NCBI RefSeq assembly: GCF_004122115.1
Contig: NZ_SBKP01000008.1
Location: 81,374-145,373 of the forward strand
Source of the DNA: Sphingobium fluviale
Lineage (GTDB): Bacteria; Pseudomonadota; Alphaproteobacteria; Sphingomonadales; Sphingomonadaceae
Direction: 5' to 3'
Length of the DNA stretch: 64,000 bases
In this document: in pieces, positions 17,182 to 25,761 of the stretch
How the letters are laid out: each line of letters begins with the position of its first letter
Position numbering within the stretch: the stretch's first letter is position 1
Translations under genes and position numbers: made by a program
Notes under the pieces: generated by a model
Told to the model about the DNA's origin: nothing
Database searches by the model: none
The model's input: only the letters and a program-made list of their open reading frames with translations

Positions 17182-17745
17182 CTATAAGCTTCGTACCAGC
17201 CGGGTCGCCACCGCTGCCCATGGCGGATCGGACAGGATCTGCTGCCGCGCGTTAGGATTAAGCGGCAGTATTTGTACCCGATCGCCCTCACGCCCGATAA
17301 GCCGACCGAAAAGAAAGCGCCCACCGGGACGAGGAAACAGCACGTCGCGGTTGAGCGCATGAGCATAGTCCTTGGGCGCGATGCGCGTACACCAGATTTC
17401 ATCACCTGCGCGATAATCGCCGATGCTCGCTAATATGCGCAGGCCCGTCATCTCACCTTCGATCAGGGGCGCAACGAAATGCGAGGGGCGCGCCGGGGCA
17501 TAGGCGCCCTCTGGCCCAAGATAGGCGACGACGGGGATATGCTCCTTGCCCGGCATATCAACCAGATCAGATGCAGTAACGCCGAGTGCCAGCGCGATAC
17601 GATTGAGCCAACCGATCGAGACCGTGCGCGTGCCCGTCTCTAGCCGCCCAATGGTTTGCGCCGTTGTAGGCGGCTCGCACCGTTTGGCGACATCGTCGAG
17701 CGTCATGCCCTTGGCGCGGCGCACTTCGCGTATGCGTGTAATCAA
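17182..17745 (-). CDS. XRE-type regulator with an S24-like C-terminal domain
   Basis: The N-terminus is a helix-turn-helix of the XRE class (REVRRAKGMTLDDVAKRC, then TTAQTIGRLETGTRTVSIGW). The C-terminal half resembles the S24 LexA/CI fold (RAGDEIWC near its middle and RFLFGRLIGREGDRVQILPL at its end). The usual catalytic Ser-Met is not visible, so it probably senses or dimerises rather than self-cleaves. I favour a TTG start at 17745, preceded by AAAGGA; an ATG at 17808 would leave only 31 bp to the divergent gene. A palindrome lies just upstream. Confidence 0.7.
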   Translation of the reverse strand: MITRIREVRRAKGMTLDDVAKRCEPPTTAQTIGRLETGTRTVSIGWLNRIALALGVTASDLVDMPGKEHIPVVAYLGPEGAYAPARPSHFVAPLIEGEMTGLRILASIGDYRAGDEIWCTRIAPKDYAHALNRDVLFPRPGGRFLFGRLIGREGDRVQILPLNPNARQQILSDPPWAAVATRLVRSL

Positions 17746-17761
17746 GGTAGGATCCTTTAAT

Positions 17762-17774
17762 AACCTATATGGTT
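17762..17774. promoter_or_regulatory. Palindromic operator candidate AACCTATATGGTT
   Basis: A 13-bp near-perfect palindrome (AACC-TATAT-GGTT) sits between the divergent XRE-type regulator and the DUF6456 gene. It would be a natural autoregulatory site for the former. This is inference from position and symmetry only. Confidence 0.35.
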
Positions 17775-17839
17775 TTTCTTCTTTCCTACACTTCCACGGC
17801 AATGGCAAGCCGCTTCGTCACGCAGCACAGGAGGAAGGC

Positions 17840-18307
17840 ATGACGCGCGCCGCAAACTTTATCGAACACAGTATCGAAGACCCCGATGGCACCTGGCAAC
17901 AGGTGCGCATCCATATCGGCGAATCGCCGTTGCTCTGGCTCCATGCGCGTGGGCATCTGAGCGAAAGGCTCTATATCGCGGGTGAGCGACTGCGGCAGGA
18001 TTGGGAGCGGGCAGGCTTGGGCGCACGGGTGACGATGAGTTGGGACAATACCGCGCCACCCTCACGTGGGCGGCGCGCAGCACCAGAGGCCATTTCGCGT
18101 GGTGAAGGCCAGATCGCTGCCAAGGCGCGCCTGCACGCGGCATTGGATCAAGCCGGGCCGGGGTTGAAGGATATCCTTTGGCGTGTGGCCTGTGCAGGAG
18201 AGGGCCTGAGCGCGGCGGAACAGGCGCTCGGTTGGCCTACGCGCGCGGCCAAACTCGTCCTCACCTTCGCGCTGGAACGGGTGGCGGACTATTACCGGGT
18301 GGCGTAA
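17840..18307 (+). CDS. DUF6456 domain-containing protein
   Basis: The 155-residue product has a C-terminal domain typical of DUF6456 proteins of alphaproteobacteria: ISRGEGQIAAKARLHAALDQ, then WRVACAGEGLSAAEQALGWP and a final ALERVADYYRV. The pattern of an N-terminal sheet and a C-terminal helical bundle suggests a DNA-binding or regulatory protein, but the role is not known. A strong AGGAGGAAGG lies directly upstream of the ATG. It is divergent from the XRE/S24-like regulator, and the pair may share regulation. Confidence 0.7.
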   Translation: MTRAANFIEHSIEDPDGTWQQVRIHIGESPLLWLHARGHLSERLYIAGERLRQDWERAGLGARVTMSWDNTAPPSRGRRAAPEAISRGEGQIAAKARLHAALDQAGPGLKDILWRVACAGEGLSAAEQALGWPTRAAKLVLTFALERVADYYRVA

Positions 18308-18441
18308 ATAGGATATTCCCTCGATTCACCGCAAGATGTGCCCGACCCATCCGTGCAGTGATGCGTCACTCTTTCCATTCGTCGCTCCAGAAGGTTAACG
18401 CCACCTGATGTGGTGGGGTAGTGATATTCAGGAGTATATTG

Positions 18442-19311
18442 ATGCGCGTTCATTTCATAAGACAGGACATGCTTATTGTCGCTGCGCTGCTCGCTGTGCC
18501 GACTTCGGCGAGCGTATCGGCGCAGGAGCAGGTGATTCAGCCCGATCCCAATATTGTCGTCAACGGCGCGCAGGAGCCAGTGGCGAGCACCCCCGGTCCT
18601 GAGATCAAGGGCGTTATTACGGCCCGCAATGGCAACAAAATGAAGGTCACAGCAGACGACGGCACCTCCGCGATCATTGCTCTTAACAATGCAACTAAGG
18701 TCAAGGCGGCAAGCGGCCTTTTCGGTAGCAAGAAGACGCTGGGTGCAGAAGTGCTACTCAACGGCTTGCCCGTGACGGTGAAGACGATGCAGGCGGGCGA
18801 CAGCCTGGTCGCGAGCCAGGTCTCGCTTCGCAGCAACGACCTCAGAACCGCGATGATGATCCGTAACGGTACCGCTCAGCGCTTTGACGAGCAGGCCGCC
18901 GCAACCGAGGCGTTGCGCGGGCGCATGGGCGATATCGACAAATATAACATCAAGAACACCACGAACGTCTATTTCGATACCGGCAAGGCGGTACTGTCCC
19001 CTCAGGCCAAGGCCGAACTCTGCGCTACGGCAGTGCAGGCCGAGGCGACGGACAATGCACTGATGCTCGTCGTAGGGTATACTGATTCGGTCGGAAGCGA
19101 GGAGTATAATCAGGTGCTCAGCGAAAAACGGGCCAGCAGCGTCATAAACTATCTGCAACAGGCCTGCCGCTGGAAGCCGTATCGCATGCTGACGCCGACA
19201 GGCATGGCGGAGTCGGACCCGCTGGCCAGCAATGACACGCCGGAAGGCAAGGCACAGAACCGCCGCGTTTCGGTGAACGTCCTCGTTAGCAAGGCACTGG
19301 ACGGCATCTGA
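18442..19311 (+). CDS. OmpA family protein
   Basis: The 289-residue product has an N-terminal signal (cleavage near VSAQE), a beta-rich middle domain (GVITARNGNKMKVTADDGTS) and a C-terminal OmpA peptidoglycan-binding domain. That domain includes NVYFDTGKAVLSPQAKAEL, VVGYTDSVGSEEYNQVLSEK and AQNRRVSVNVL. It should tether the envelope to the wall. CAGGAG precedes the ATG at 18442; an earlier in-frame ATG lacks such a site. A hairpin at 19322 probably ends the transcript. Confidence 0.85.
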   Translation: MRVHFIRQDMLIVAALLAVPTSASVSAQEQVIQPDPNIVVNGAQEPVASTPGPEIKGVITARNGNKMKVTADDGTSAIIALNNATKVKAASGLFGSKKTLGAEVLLNGLPVTVKTMQAGDSLVASQVSLRSNDLRTAMMIRNGTAQRFDEQAAATEALRGRMGDIDKYNIKNTTNVYFDTGKAVLSPQAKAELCATAVQAEATDNALMLVVGYTDSVGSEEYNQVLSEKRASSVINYLQQACRWKPYRMLTPTGMAESDPLASNDTPEGKAQNRRVSVNVLVSKALDGI

Positions 19312-19321
19312 ATTGAGGAGA

Positions 19322-19346
19322 GAGGCCGCGCTTATGGTGCGGCCTC
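19322..19346 (+). terminator. Hairpin after the OmpA gene
   Basis: GAGGCCGC (19322-19329) pairs with GCGGCCTC (19339-19346) 11 bases after the stop codon. There is no T-run, so it is either a weak terminator or an mRNA 3-prime end stabiliser. Confidence 0.5.
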
Positions 19347-19361
19347 AAGGCTGACATTAGA

Positions 19362-19460
19362 GCATCGCGCCAAAAAGTGGGAACCGGTTTTTGGCAAAAA
19401 CGATGCGACAACAAAAAGTTAGAGCGCCATATTGCGTCAGATTTAACGCAGCGCGCTCTA
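19362..19460. repeat. Compound palindromic intergenic repeat
   Basis: Two inverted repeats stand side by side. GCATCG..CAAAAA (19362-19377) mirrors TTTTTGGCAAAAACGATGC (ending 19406), and AGAGCGC (19421) mirrors GCGCTCT (ending 19459). It looks like a REP/BIME-type dispersed element as found in many alphaproteobacteria. Only one copy was noticed in this window. Confidence 0.5.
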
Positions 19461-19555
19461 GACCGCTGAGAGCCGCCGAATTGCGGTAGCCCGCCACCTC
19501 TCTGGCGACGGAGACTCATCATGTGGAGTGAGCGTCCGGTAGCGCTGATCGACTG

Positions 19556-21355
19556 CTACCGCCCAATTTTCTCTACTATTTCCGCCAGTTCGAGCCAGCG
19601 TTCTTCCGCTGCGTCTTTTTCTGCCCTCGCCTTTTCTATCGTCGCCATCAGCGTCGTAAAGCGCGTGGGGTTTTTCGCATAGAGATCGGGGTCGGCCAGC
19701 GCCGCCTCATCCCGCGCGATTGCCGCTTCCAGTTCCTCGATCTTCGCGGGGAGTAGGTCATAATCCCGCTGGTCCTTGTAACTCAGCTTGGAAGATTTTG
19801 CGGGCAGCGGGGGAGAGGGCAGGGCCGCATCTCCCTTGGCGGGTGAGGCGCTCCGCTTCGCCGGGCTTGAGCGCTGCCTGCGTTGCTTCTCCCAGTCTTC
19901 ATAGCCGCCTGCGACGACATCGACCATGCCGGAGCCATCCAGTCCCAGCGTGATCGTCACCGTCTTGTCGAGGAAGTCGCGGTCATGACTGACGATCAAC
20001 ACCGTGCCGGCGTAATCAGCGATCACCTCCTGCAACAGATCGAGCGTCTCCAAGTCCAGGTCATTGGTCGGCTCGTCGAGCACCAACAGGTTCGATTCAC
20101 GGGCAAACTCGCGGGCTAGCAGCAGGCGGGATCGCTCGCCACCAGAGAGCGTGCCGACCTTGGCATCGGCAAGGCCCGGATCGAACAGGAACTCTTTCAA
20201 ATATCCGGCCACATGCTTGCGTATACCGCGCACGTCGATCCAGTCGCCGCCCTCGGCCAGCACATCGCGCACGCTCTTGTCCGGTGCCATCAGCTTGCGC
20301 TGCTGGTCGATCACGATGCCATCCAGCGTTTTGGCGCGCGTGATCGTGCCTTCATCGGGCGTGATCTCGCCGGTGAGCAGACGGAGCAGCGTTGTCTTGC
20401 CCGCGCCATTGCCGCCGACGACACCGATGCGGTCTCCGCGTTGGATACGCAACGAAAAGTCCTTGATAACCGCGCGATCACCGAAGCGCTTCGTCACATG
20501 CTCCGCGACGATCACGCTCTTGGTCTTCACGTCATCACTGGAGACAGAGAGCTTTGCCGTACCCTGCGGCCCCAGCATAGAGGCCCGCTGCGCGCGCATT
20601 TCATAGAGCTTCGCCAGCCGCCCCTGATTGCGTTTTCGGCGCGCGGTGACGCCGCGCTCCAGCCAGTGCGCCTCCAGTTTAAGCTTGGCATCGAGCTTGT
20701 CCGCCGCGCGTGCTTCCTCGGCATAGACCTTCTCCATCCAAGCCTCGAACCCGCCGAAGCCGATCTCGTTGCGGCGCAGGCTACCCCGGTCGAGCCAGAG
20801 TGTCTGGCGGGTGAGGCGGGTGAGGAAAGTGCGATCGTGGCTGATGACGATGAACGCGCCGGTATAGCGCTTCAGCCAGTCTTCCAGCCAGTCTATCGCC
20901 GCGATATCAAGATGGTTGGTCGGCTCGTCCAGCAATAAAATGTCCGGCTCGGACGCCAGCGCGCGGCAGATGGCGGCGCGGCGGCGTTCGCCCCCGCTTG
21001 CCGTCGCCGCCTCGCGCGAGAGGTTTATGCCGATCTGATCGGCAATGGCCTCCACTTCATGCTGTGGCGGTGGGTTCGGGCCTTTCAGTGCGAAATCGAG
21101 CAGAGTGGCGAAGCCCGCAACATCAGGGTCCTGCTCCAGCATCACGACATGCGTGCCCGGCACGACCGAGCGGCGGCCCTTGTCCGCTTCCAGTTCTCCC
21201 GCGATAAGGCGCAGCAGCGTCGTCTTGCCCGCCCCGTTGCGGCCGATGAGCGCAAGCCGATCCCGCTCGCCTATGTGGAGATCCAGCCCCTGAAACAACC
21301 AGCCCGCGCCCTGGATGAGGCCAAGCCCTTCATAGGATAATATTGGTGCAGCCAT
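19556..21355 (-). CDS. uup: ABC-F family ATPase, Uup-like
   Basis: The 599-residue soluble protein has two ABC domains: Walker A GRNGAGKTT / signature ASGGERRRAAI, and GGNGAGKTT / LSGGERSRLLL, each with LLLDEPTN or LVLDEPTN. A linker rich in charged residues joins them. The C-terminus is a coiled coil (KIEELEAAIARDEAAL), which marks the Uup branch of ABC-F proteins rather than EttA. ABC-F proteins act on ribosomes or, for Uup, also on branched DNA. There are no membrane spans, so it is not a transporter. Confidence 0.87.
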   Translation of the reverse strand: MAAPILSYEGLGLIQGAGWLFQGLDLHIGERDRLALIGRNGAGKTTLLRLIAGELEADKGRRSVVPGTHVVMLEQDPDVAGFATLLDFALKGPNPPPQHEVEAIADQIGINLSREAATASGGERRRAAICRALASEPDILLLDEPTNHLDIAAIDWLEDWLKRYTGAFIVISHDRTFLTRLTRQTLWLDRGSLRRNEIGFGGFEAWMEKVYAEEARAADKLDAKLKLEAHWLERGVTARRKRNQGRLAKLYEMRAQRASMLGPQGTAKLSVSSDDVKTKSVIVAEHVTKRFGDRAVIKDFSLRIQRGDRIGVVGGNGAGKTTLLRLLTGEITPDEGTITRAKTLDGIVIDQQRKLMAPDKSVRDVLAEGGDWIDVRGIRKHVAGYLKEFLFDPGLADAKVGTLSGGERSRLLLAREFARESNLLVLDEPTNDLDLETLDLLQEVIADYAGTVLIVSHDRDFLDKTVTITLGLDGSGMVDVVAGGYEDWEKQRRQRSSPAKRSASPAKGDAALPSPPLPAKSSKLSYKDQRDYDLLPAKIEELEAAIARDEAALADPDLYAKNPTRFTTLMATIEKARAEKDAAEERWLELAEIVEKIGR

Positions 21356-21439
21356 GATGAAGCGCTGCTAGGGGAGTGCAATGGGCACGGCAAGCCTTTA
21401 CAATCCCTGACATCGCTATTCACCGCTTGTTCAAAGGCC

Positions 21440-21775
21440 ATGACTTATGACACAAGCATGACGATGCTGAGCCGCCTGTTTCTGATCTCCCTGTTCTCGT
21501 TCTCCGCTTACGGTGTGTCTATCGCACCAGATGCCGATGCGCGCGGCCCGCGCGATGAGCAGGATGCCGCCCGCCGCGCGATGCTGGAAGGGCGGGCGTT
21601 GCCGTTCTCTGCAATCAAGCGGCGCGTGGAGGGCGAGATGGGTAACGCCACCTATCTCGGCTCCGAATTTCATCAGGATTCGAACCGCTATCGCCTGAAA
21701 TATGTACGTGATGGCAGGGTGGTGTGGGTTGATGTCGACGGCCGCACCGGCGAGATTATGGGCCGGGCGCACTAA
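21440..21775 (+). CDS. Secreted PepSY-domain protein
   Basis: The 111-residue product has a signal sequence (LSRLFLISLFSFSAYGVS) and one PepSY-like domain: LPFSAIKRRVEGEMGNATYL, then RYRLKYVRDGRVVWVDVDGRTGEIMG. PepSY domains inhibit proteases or feed envelope signals to sensors. The response regulator gene begins 42 bp downstream, followed by its kinase, so this is probably the periplasmic input or modulator of that two-component system. An internal ATG at 21458 is an alternative start. Confidence 0.75.
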   Translation: MTYDTSMTMLSRLFLISLFSFSAYGVSIAPDADARGPRDEQDAARRAMLEGRALPFSAIKRRVEGEMGNATYLGSEFHQDSNRYRLKYVRDGRVVWVDVDGRTGEIMGRAH

Positions 21776-21817
21776 GTCTGAAGGGCTGCGCCGGTAAGAG
21801 AATTTGAGGGGTTTATT

Positions 21818-22486
21818 ATGCGGTTATTGATTGTCGAGGATGAACCTAATCTAGGCAGGCAACTCAAGGCCACGCTTGAGGGCGCGGGCTATGCCGTTGA
21901 TCTCGCGACTGATGGTGAAGATGGTCATTTCATGGGCAGCACCGAGAGTTACGACGCCGCCGTGCTTGACCTCGGCCTCCCTGAGATTGACGGTCTCACC
22001 GTGCTCGATCGCTGGCGCAAGGAGGGGCGTGTTTTCCCGGTGCTGGTGCTCACTGCGCGCGATTCATGGTCAGACAAGGTGGCGGGGCTGGATGCGGGCG
22101 CGGATGACTATCTCGCCAAGCCTTTCCAGTCAGAGGAGCTGATCGCCCGCCTGCGCGCGCTAATCCGTCGCGCGTCGGGCAATGCGTCAAGCGAGCTGAC
22201 CGCAGGCGATGTGCGCCTTGACACACGATCAGGCCGGGTGACGCTCAATGGCGAGCCAGTGAAGCTCACGGCACAGGAATACAAGCTGCTCTCTTACCTT
22301 CTGCATCACAAGGGCAAGGTGGTGAGCCGCACCGAGCTGATCGAGCATATATACGATCAGGATTTCGACCGGGATTCAAATACTATCGAGGTGTTTGTTA
22401 CACGAATCCGCAAGAAACTCGGCCCCGATGTCATCACCACAATTCGTGGCCTTGGCTATAGCCTAGAGGAGCCGGTCGCGTCATAA
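21818..22486 (+). CDS. OmpR/PhoP-type response regulator
   Basis: This 222-residue transcription factor has a receiver domain (acidic EDEPN at 7-11, phospho-Asp in AVLDLGLPEIDGL, LTARD, KPF) and a winged-helix DNA-binding domain (VKLTAQEYKLLSYLLHHKG, VFVTRIRKKLG, TIRGLGYSL). It is encoded between a PepSY gene and a histidine kinase in one operon, which resembles PhoPQ-like envelope-stress systems. Target genes are not known. Confidence 0.9.
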   Translation: MRLLIVEDEPNLGRQLKATLEGAGYAVDLATDGEDGHFMGSTESYDAAVLDLGLPEIDGLTVLDRWRKEGRVFPVLVLTARDSWSDKVAGLDAGADDYLAKPFQSEELIARLRALIRRASGNASSELTAGDVRLDTRSGRVTLNGEPVKLTAQEYKLLSYLLHHKGKVVSRTELIEHIYDQDFDRDSNTIEVFVTRIRKKLGPDVITTIRGLGYSLEEPVAS

Positions 22487-22515
22487 TCCTGTCCTGAAGG
22501 GACAGAGACCGGATC

Positions 22516-23868
22516 ATGCCCACCCCCGTGCGCTCCACTGGCTCGTTAAGTCGCCGCATGATGATCGTGGCGGCGCTGTGGATCGTCGTCATGCTGGTGG
22601 GCGGCGGGGTCGCGCTGGACAGGCTCCAGCGCGAAGCGATCACCCGTAATTTCGACGATAGTATGGCCTATGCGCTCACCGCGATGATCGCCTCTGCCGA
22701 GATAGGGCCGGATGGCGAGGTGCTTTTCAACCGTCCGCTGGCCGATCAGCGATTTATGGAGCCGAATAGCGGGCTCTATTACCAGATCAGCGCCAAGGGT
22801 CATGAAGACTGGCGCTCGCGCTCCTTGTGGGATCGGGCGTTGCGGCTGGATCTCGATCATCCCAGTTCGGAGATGCGCACCTACGACAGCAGGCAGTTTG
22901 GCGACGAAAGCCTGCGCATTATGGAGCGCAAGGTGATCATCCCCGGATCGAAAGACCGCTGGACCTTTGCCGTAGCGCAGGCGCGGTCTGGCCTCGATGA
23001 GCAGATACGCGCACTGAGGGTGACGCTGACTCGCAGCTTTGCATTGTTGGGCATCGGCCTGTTTCTGATGGCGAGCATACAGAGCATTTATGGTCTGCGC
23101 CCGCTGCGCGCGGTGCGGCAGGAGATCGCGCGGATGCGCGCAGGCGAAAAGAACCGCGTGACCGAGACGGTGCCGGACGAGGTGCTGCCTATGGTCGAGG
23201 AACTGAATGCACTGCTTGCCCATAACGAGCGGCAGGCAGAGGAGGCGCGTGCGCATGCGGGCAATCTCGCCCATGCGCTGAAGACGCCGCTCACCGTCAT
23301 CATGAACGCTGCCACCGCCGACGCGCCTGACCTTAAGGACACGATCATGCGCGAGGCGGCGACGATGCGGCGGCAGGTGGATCATCATCTTGCCCGCGCA
23401 CGCGCTGTCGGGCGGCGCGGCACTGCGCAGAGCCGCGCAAATGTGTGGGAAAGCCTGCAGGCGGTGGAGCGGGCGGTGGCGCGGCTCTATCCTGATGTGC
23501 GGATCGACATGGATGGCGATGCAGCGGCGTCTGTACTGGTGGAGCGGCAGGATCTGGACGAGCTGCTGGGCAACCTGCTCGAAAACGCCGCGAAATATGG
23601 CGGGGGCAGCGTGTTTGCGACAGTCCAGCCCGCGCCTGAAGGGCAGATGGTGTGGATCGACATCGAGGATGATGGCCCCGGCATCCCGGCGGCGGAGCGG
23701 GCACGCATCTTTGATCGTGGCGCACGGCTCGATAGCGGCAAGCCCGGCACCGGGCTGGGTCTGGCAATCGTGCGCGACGTGGCGGAGATCTATAATGGGT
23801 CTGTCGCGCTGCTGGAGAGTGAGGATATGGGCGGCCTGCTGGTGCGGCTCAGCCTTCCTGCGGGGTAA
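22516..23868 (+). CDS. Sensor histidine kinase
   Basis: This 450-residue membrane kinase is paired with the preceding regulator. One membrane helix lies near 14-32 (MIVAALWIVVMLVGGGVAL), followed by a periplasmic sensor region of about 130 residues. A second helix (FALLGIGLFLMASIQSIYGL), a HAMP-like linker, the phospho-acceptor histidine in NLAHALKTPLTVI and the ATPase domain (N-box LLGNLLENAAKYG, G1 DIEDDGPGIP, G2 GTGLGLAIV) follow. The short coupling segment and PepSY neighbour fit a PhoQ-like envelope sensor. Confidence 0.9.
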   Translation: MPTPVRSTGSLSRRMMIVAALWIVVMLVGGGVALDRLQREAITRNFDDSMAYALTAMIASAEIGPDGEVLFNRPLADQRFMEPNSGLYYQISAKGHEDWRSRSLWDRALRLDLDHPSSEMRTYDSRQFGDESLRIMERKVIIPGSKDRWTFAVAQARSGLDEQIRALRVTLTRSFALLGIGLFLMASIQSIYGLRPLRAVRQEIARMRAGEKNRVTETVPDEVLPMVEELNALLAHNERQAEEARAHAGNLAHALKTPLTVIMNAATADAPDLKDTIMREAATMRRQVDHHLARARAVGRRGTAQSRANVWESLQAVERAVARLYPDVRIDMDGDAAASVLVERQDLDELLGNLLENAAKYGGGSVFATVQPAPEGQMVWIDIEDDGPGIPAAERARIFDRGARLDSGKPGTGLGLAIVRDVAEIYNGSVALLESEDMGGLLVRLSLPAG

Positions 23869-23909
23869 TGGGCGTTTCACTCGCACGGAAAATGGGCTAG
23901 GCTCGGCTC

Positions 23910-24347
23910 ATGACATCGCATCTGTATAACCGCGAGATATTGCGCCTCGCGACATCTCTTGCCGGGCAGGGAAGGCTCGCGGATTTTCACGCATCGGCAG
24001 ACCGTCGATCCCCGACATGCGGTAGCCGGGTGATCGTGGATGTGAAGGTCGATAAGGCCGATCGCATAGCGGAGATAGGCATGGAAGTGAGCGCCTGTGC
24101 GCTGGGGCAGGCGTCCGCCGCGCTGGTGTTGGCGGAAGCGCGGGGAAGATCAGCGGCGGATATACAGCGCGCTGCGGATGCGCTCCGCGTCTGGCTGGGT
24201 GGAGAGGATAGGACCACCGATTTTTGGCCAGGAATTGACGTTTTTGTGGCTGCGCGGGATTATCCTGCCCGCCATCCCTCGATACTGCTGGCGTTTGAGG
24301 CGGCGGCAGAGGCCGCGCTGGCGACACAGAAGGGAGAGGCGGCATGA
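23910..24347 (+). CDS. Iron-sulfur cluster scaffold-like protein (NifU/IscU N-terminal type)
   Basis: The 145-residue product resembles the IscU/NifU scaffold domain: the start LYNREILRLATSLAGQGRL, Cys37 in RSPTCGSRV and Cys63 in SACALGQASA. Canonical scaffolds have a third cluster cysteine near the C-terminus (KxxC); here that stretch reads ARHPSILLAFEAAAEAAL and has none. It may therefore be a degenerate or differently used scaffold. Its stop overlaps the DUF423 start by four bases (ATGA). Confidence 0.7.
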   Translation: MTSHLYNREILRLATSLAGQGRLADFHASADRRSPTCGSRVIVDVKVDKADRIAEIGMEVSACALGQASAALVLAEARGRSAADIQRAADALRVWLGGEDRTTDFWPGIDVFVAARDYPARHPSILLAFEAAAEAALATQKGEAA

Positions 24348-24673
24348 TGGGCCTGTTCGCGGCCCTCAGCGCTGCTTTGGCCATTGCGGCGGGAGCCTTT
24401 GGCGCACATGGTGCGGCTTCTCCTCAAGCGGCGGAATGGCTGCGGACCGGGGGCATGTATCAGCTTGTACACGCCGTCGCCGCGATGGTGCTTATGCAGG
24501 CGATGCGCGGCCCGGCAGCGCTGATGCTGGCAGGAGCGGCGATTTTCGCGGGAACGCTCTATCTGATGGCGCTTGGCGCGCCGCGCTGGCTGGGCGCGAT
24601 CACGCCTGTTGGCGGGTCTTTGCTGATCGCCGCATGGCTCTGGGCAGCATGGAGCTATTGGCGCGCTTCCTGA
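24344..24673 (+). CDS. DUF423 family membrane protein
   Basis: A 109-residue protein of four predicted membrane helices with the family pattern AGAFGAHGA near residues 17-25, TGGMYQLVHAVAA, and LGAITPVGGSLLIAAW close to the end. Function is unknown across the family. It is translationally coupled to the upstream scaffold-like gene, and its 3-prime end overlaps the convergent aroB by 19 bases. Confidence 0.85.
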   Translation: MMGLFAALSAALAIAAGAFGAHGAASPQAAEWLRTGGMYQLVHAVAAMVLMQAMRGPAALMLAGAAIFAGTLYLMALGAPRWLGAITPVGGSLLIAAWLWAAWSYWRAS

Positions 24674-25761
24674 TCAAGAAAAGTCGCGACTGAATTGAGA
24701 TCTACCGTCTTGTCGAGATAGGTTTGCCCGATTCCCCGTGCCAGCAGGAAGGGCAGGGTGCCGCCCTCCATCTTCTTGTCGTGCAGCATATGCGCGACCA
24801 GCGCCGCGCCGTCAGCGCTAACTCCCGCTTGTCTGAGCGACGCGGGCAGGCCGGCGGCGCCCAGATGCGCGCCAACCCGCGCGGCATCATCAGCAGAGCA
24901 TAGTCCCTGAGCCGCCGAAAACCGGAACGCCAGCGCCATGCCAGCCGCGACCGCTTCGCCGTGCAACAGCCGATCTGAATAGCCTGTCTCGGCCTCCAGC
25001 GCGTGACCAAAGGTGTGGCCAAGGTTGAGGAGCGCGCGCCTCCCGGTTTTCTCCTCCTCGTCCTCCGCGACGATGGCAGCCTTGGCGCGCACGCTTTTTT
25101 CGATGGCATAGGCGCGGGCGGCAGGATCGCCGCTCAGCAGCGCAGTGCCATTGGCCTCGCACCAGGCGAAGAAATCCGCGTCATCGATCAGGCCATATTT
25201 CACCACCTCGGCATATCCGGCGCGGACTTCCCGCGCGGGCAGGGTGTCGAGGCTGGTCGGATCGATCAGCACAAGCACGGGCTGATGAAAGGCGCCGACG
25301 AGATTTTTTCCTGCACTCGTGTTGATCGCGGTTTTGCCACCGACCGAGCTGTCCACTTGCGAAAGCAGCGTGGTGGGAATCTGGATGAAGCGGCAACCGC
25401 GTTTCAGGATCGCTGCCGCAAAGCCGACAAGATCGCCGATCACGCCGCCGCCAAGCGCGATGATCGCGTCTTTGCGCTCCACCCCCAGCGCAAGCAGCCG
25501 GTTCATCAGGCGCTCCAGCCCATCCCAGCTTTTGGTGCTTTCTCCGGGAGCAAGGACGATGGGAGTAATGCCTATGCCGCTCGCGGCGAGGCTGGCATCG
25601 AGCCGAGAGAGCTGCGCCGCCGCAACATTCTCATCCGTCACCACAACAAGACGGCCATTGCGAACATAAGGCGCAAGATGGGTGTCCGCGCGATCCAGCA
25701 GGCCGTCCTCGATAACGATATCATAGCTGCGTGTGCCGAGCGAAACCGGAACGAGGGTCAT
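24655..25761 (-). CDS. aroB: 3-dehydroquinate synthase
   Basis: Second enzyme of the shikimate pathway, converting DAHP to 3-dehydroquinate with NAD and a divalent metal. The 368-residue product shows LAPGESTKSWDGLERLMN, ALGGGVIGDLVGFAA, the substrate loop IPTTLLSQVDSSVGGKTAIN, RAGYAEVVKYGLI and the metal-binding histidines in LLNLGHTFGHALE and LLHGEAVAAGMAL. It overlaps aroK by four bases, the usual aroK-aroB operon. Confidence 0.95.
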   Translation of the reverse strand: MTLVPVSLGTRSYDIVIEDGLLDRADTHLAPYVRNGRLVVVTDENVAAAQLSRLDASLAASGIGITPIVLAPGESTKSWDGLERLMNRLLALGVERKDAIIALGGGVIGDLVGFAAAILKRGCRFIQIPTTLLSQVDSSVGGKTAINTSAGKNLVGAFHQPVLVLIDPTSLDTLPAREVRAGYAEVVKYGLIDDADFFAWCEANGTALLSGDPAARAYAIEKSVRAKAAIVAEDEEEKTGRRALLNLGHTFGHALEAETGYSDRLLHGEAVAAGMALAFRFSAAQGLCSADDAARVGAHLGAAGLPASLRQAGVSADGAALVAHMLHDKKMEGGTLPFLLARGIGQTYLDKTVDLNSVATFLDQEARQ

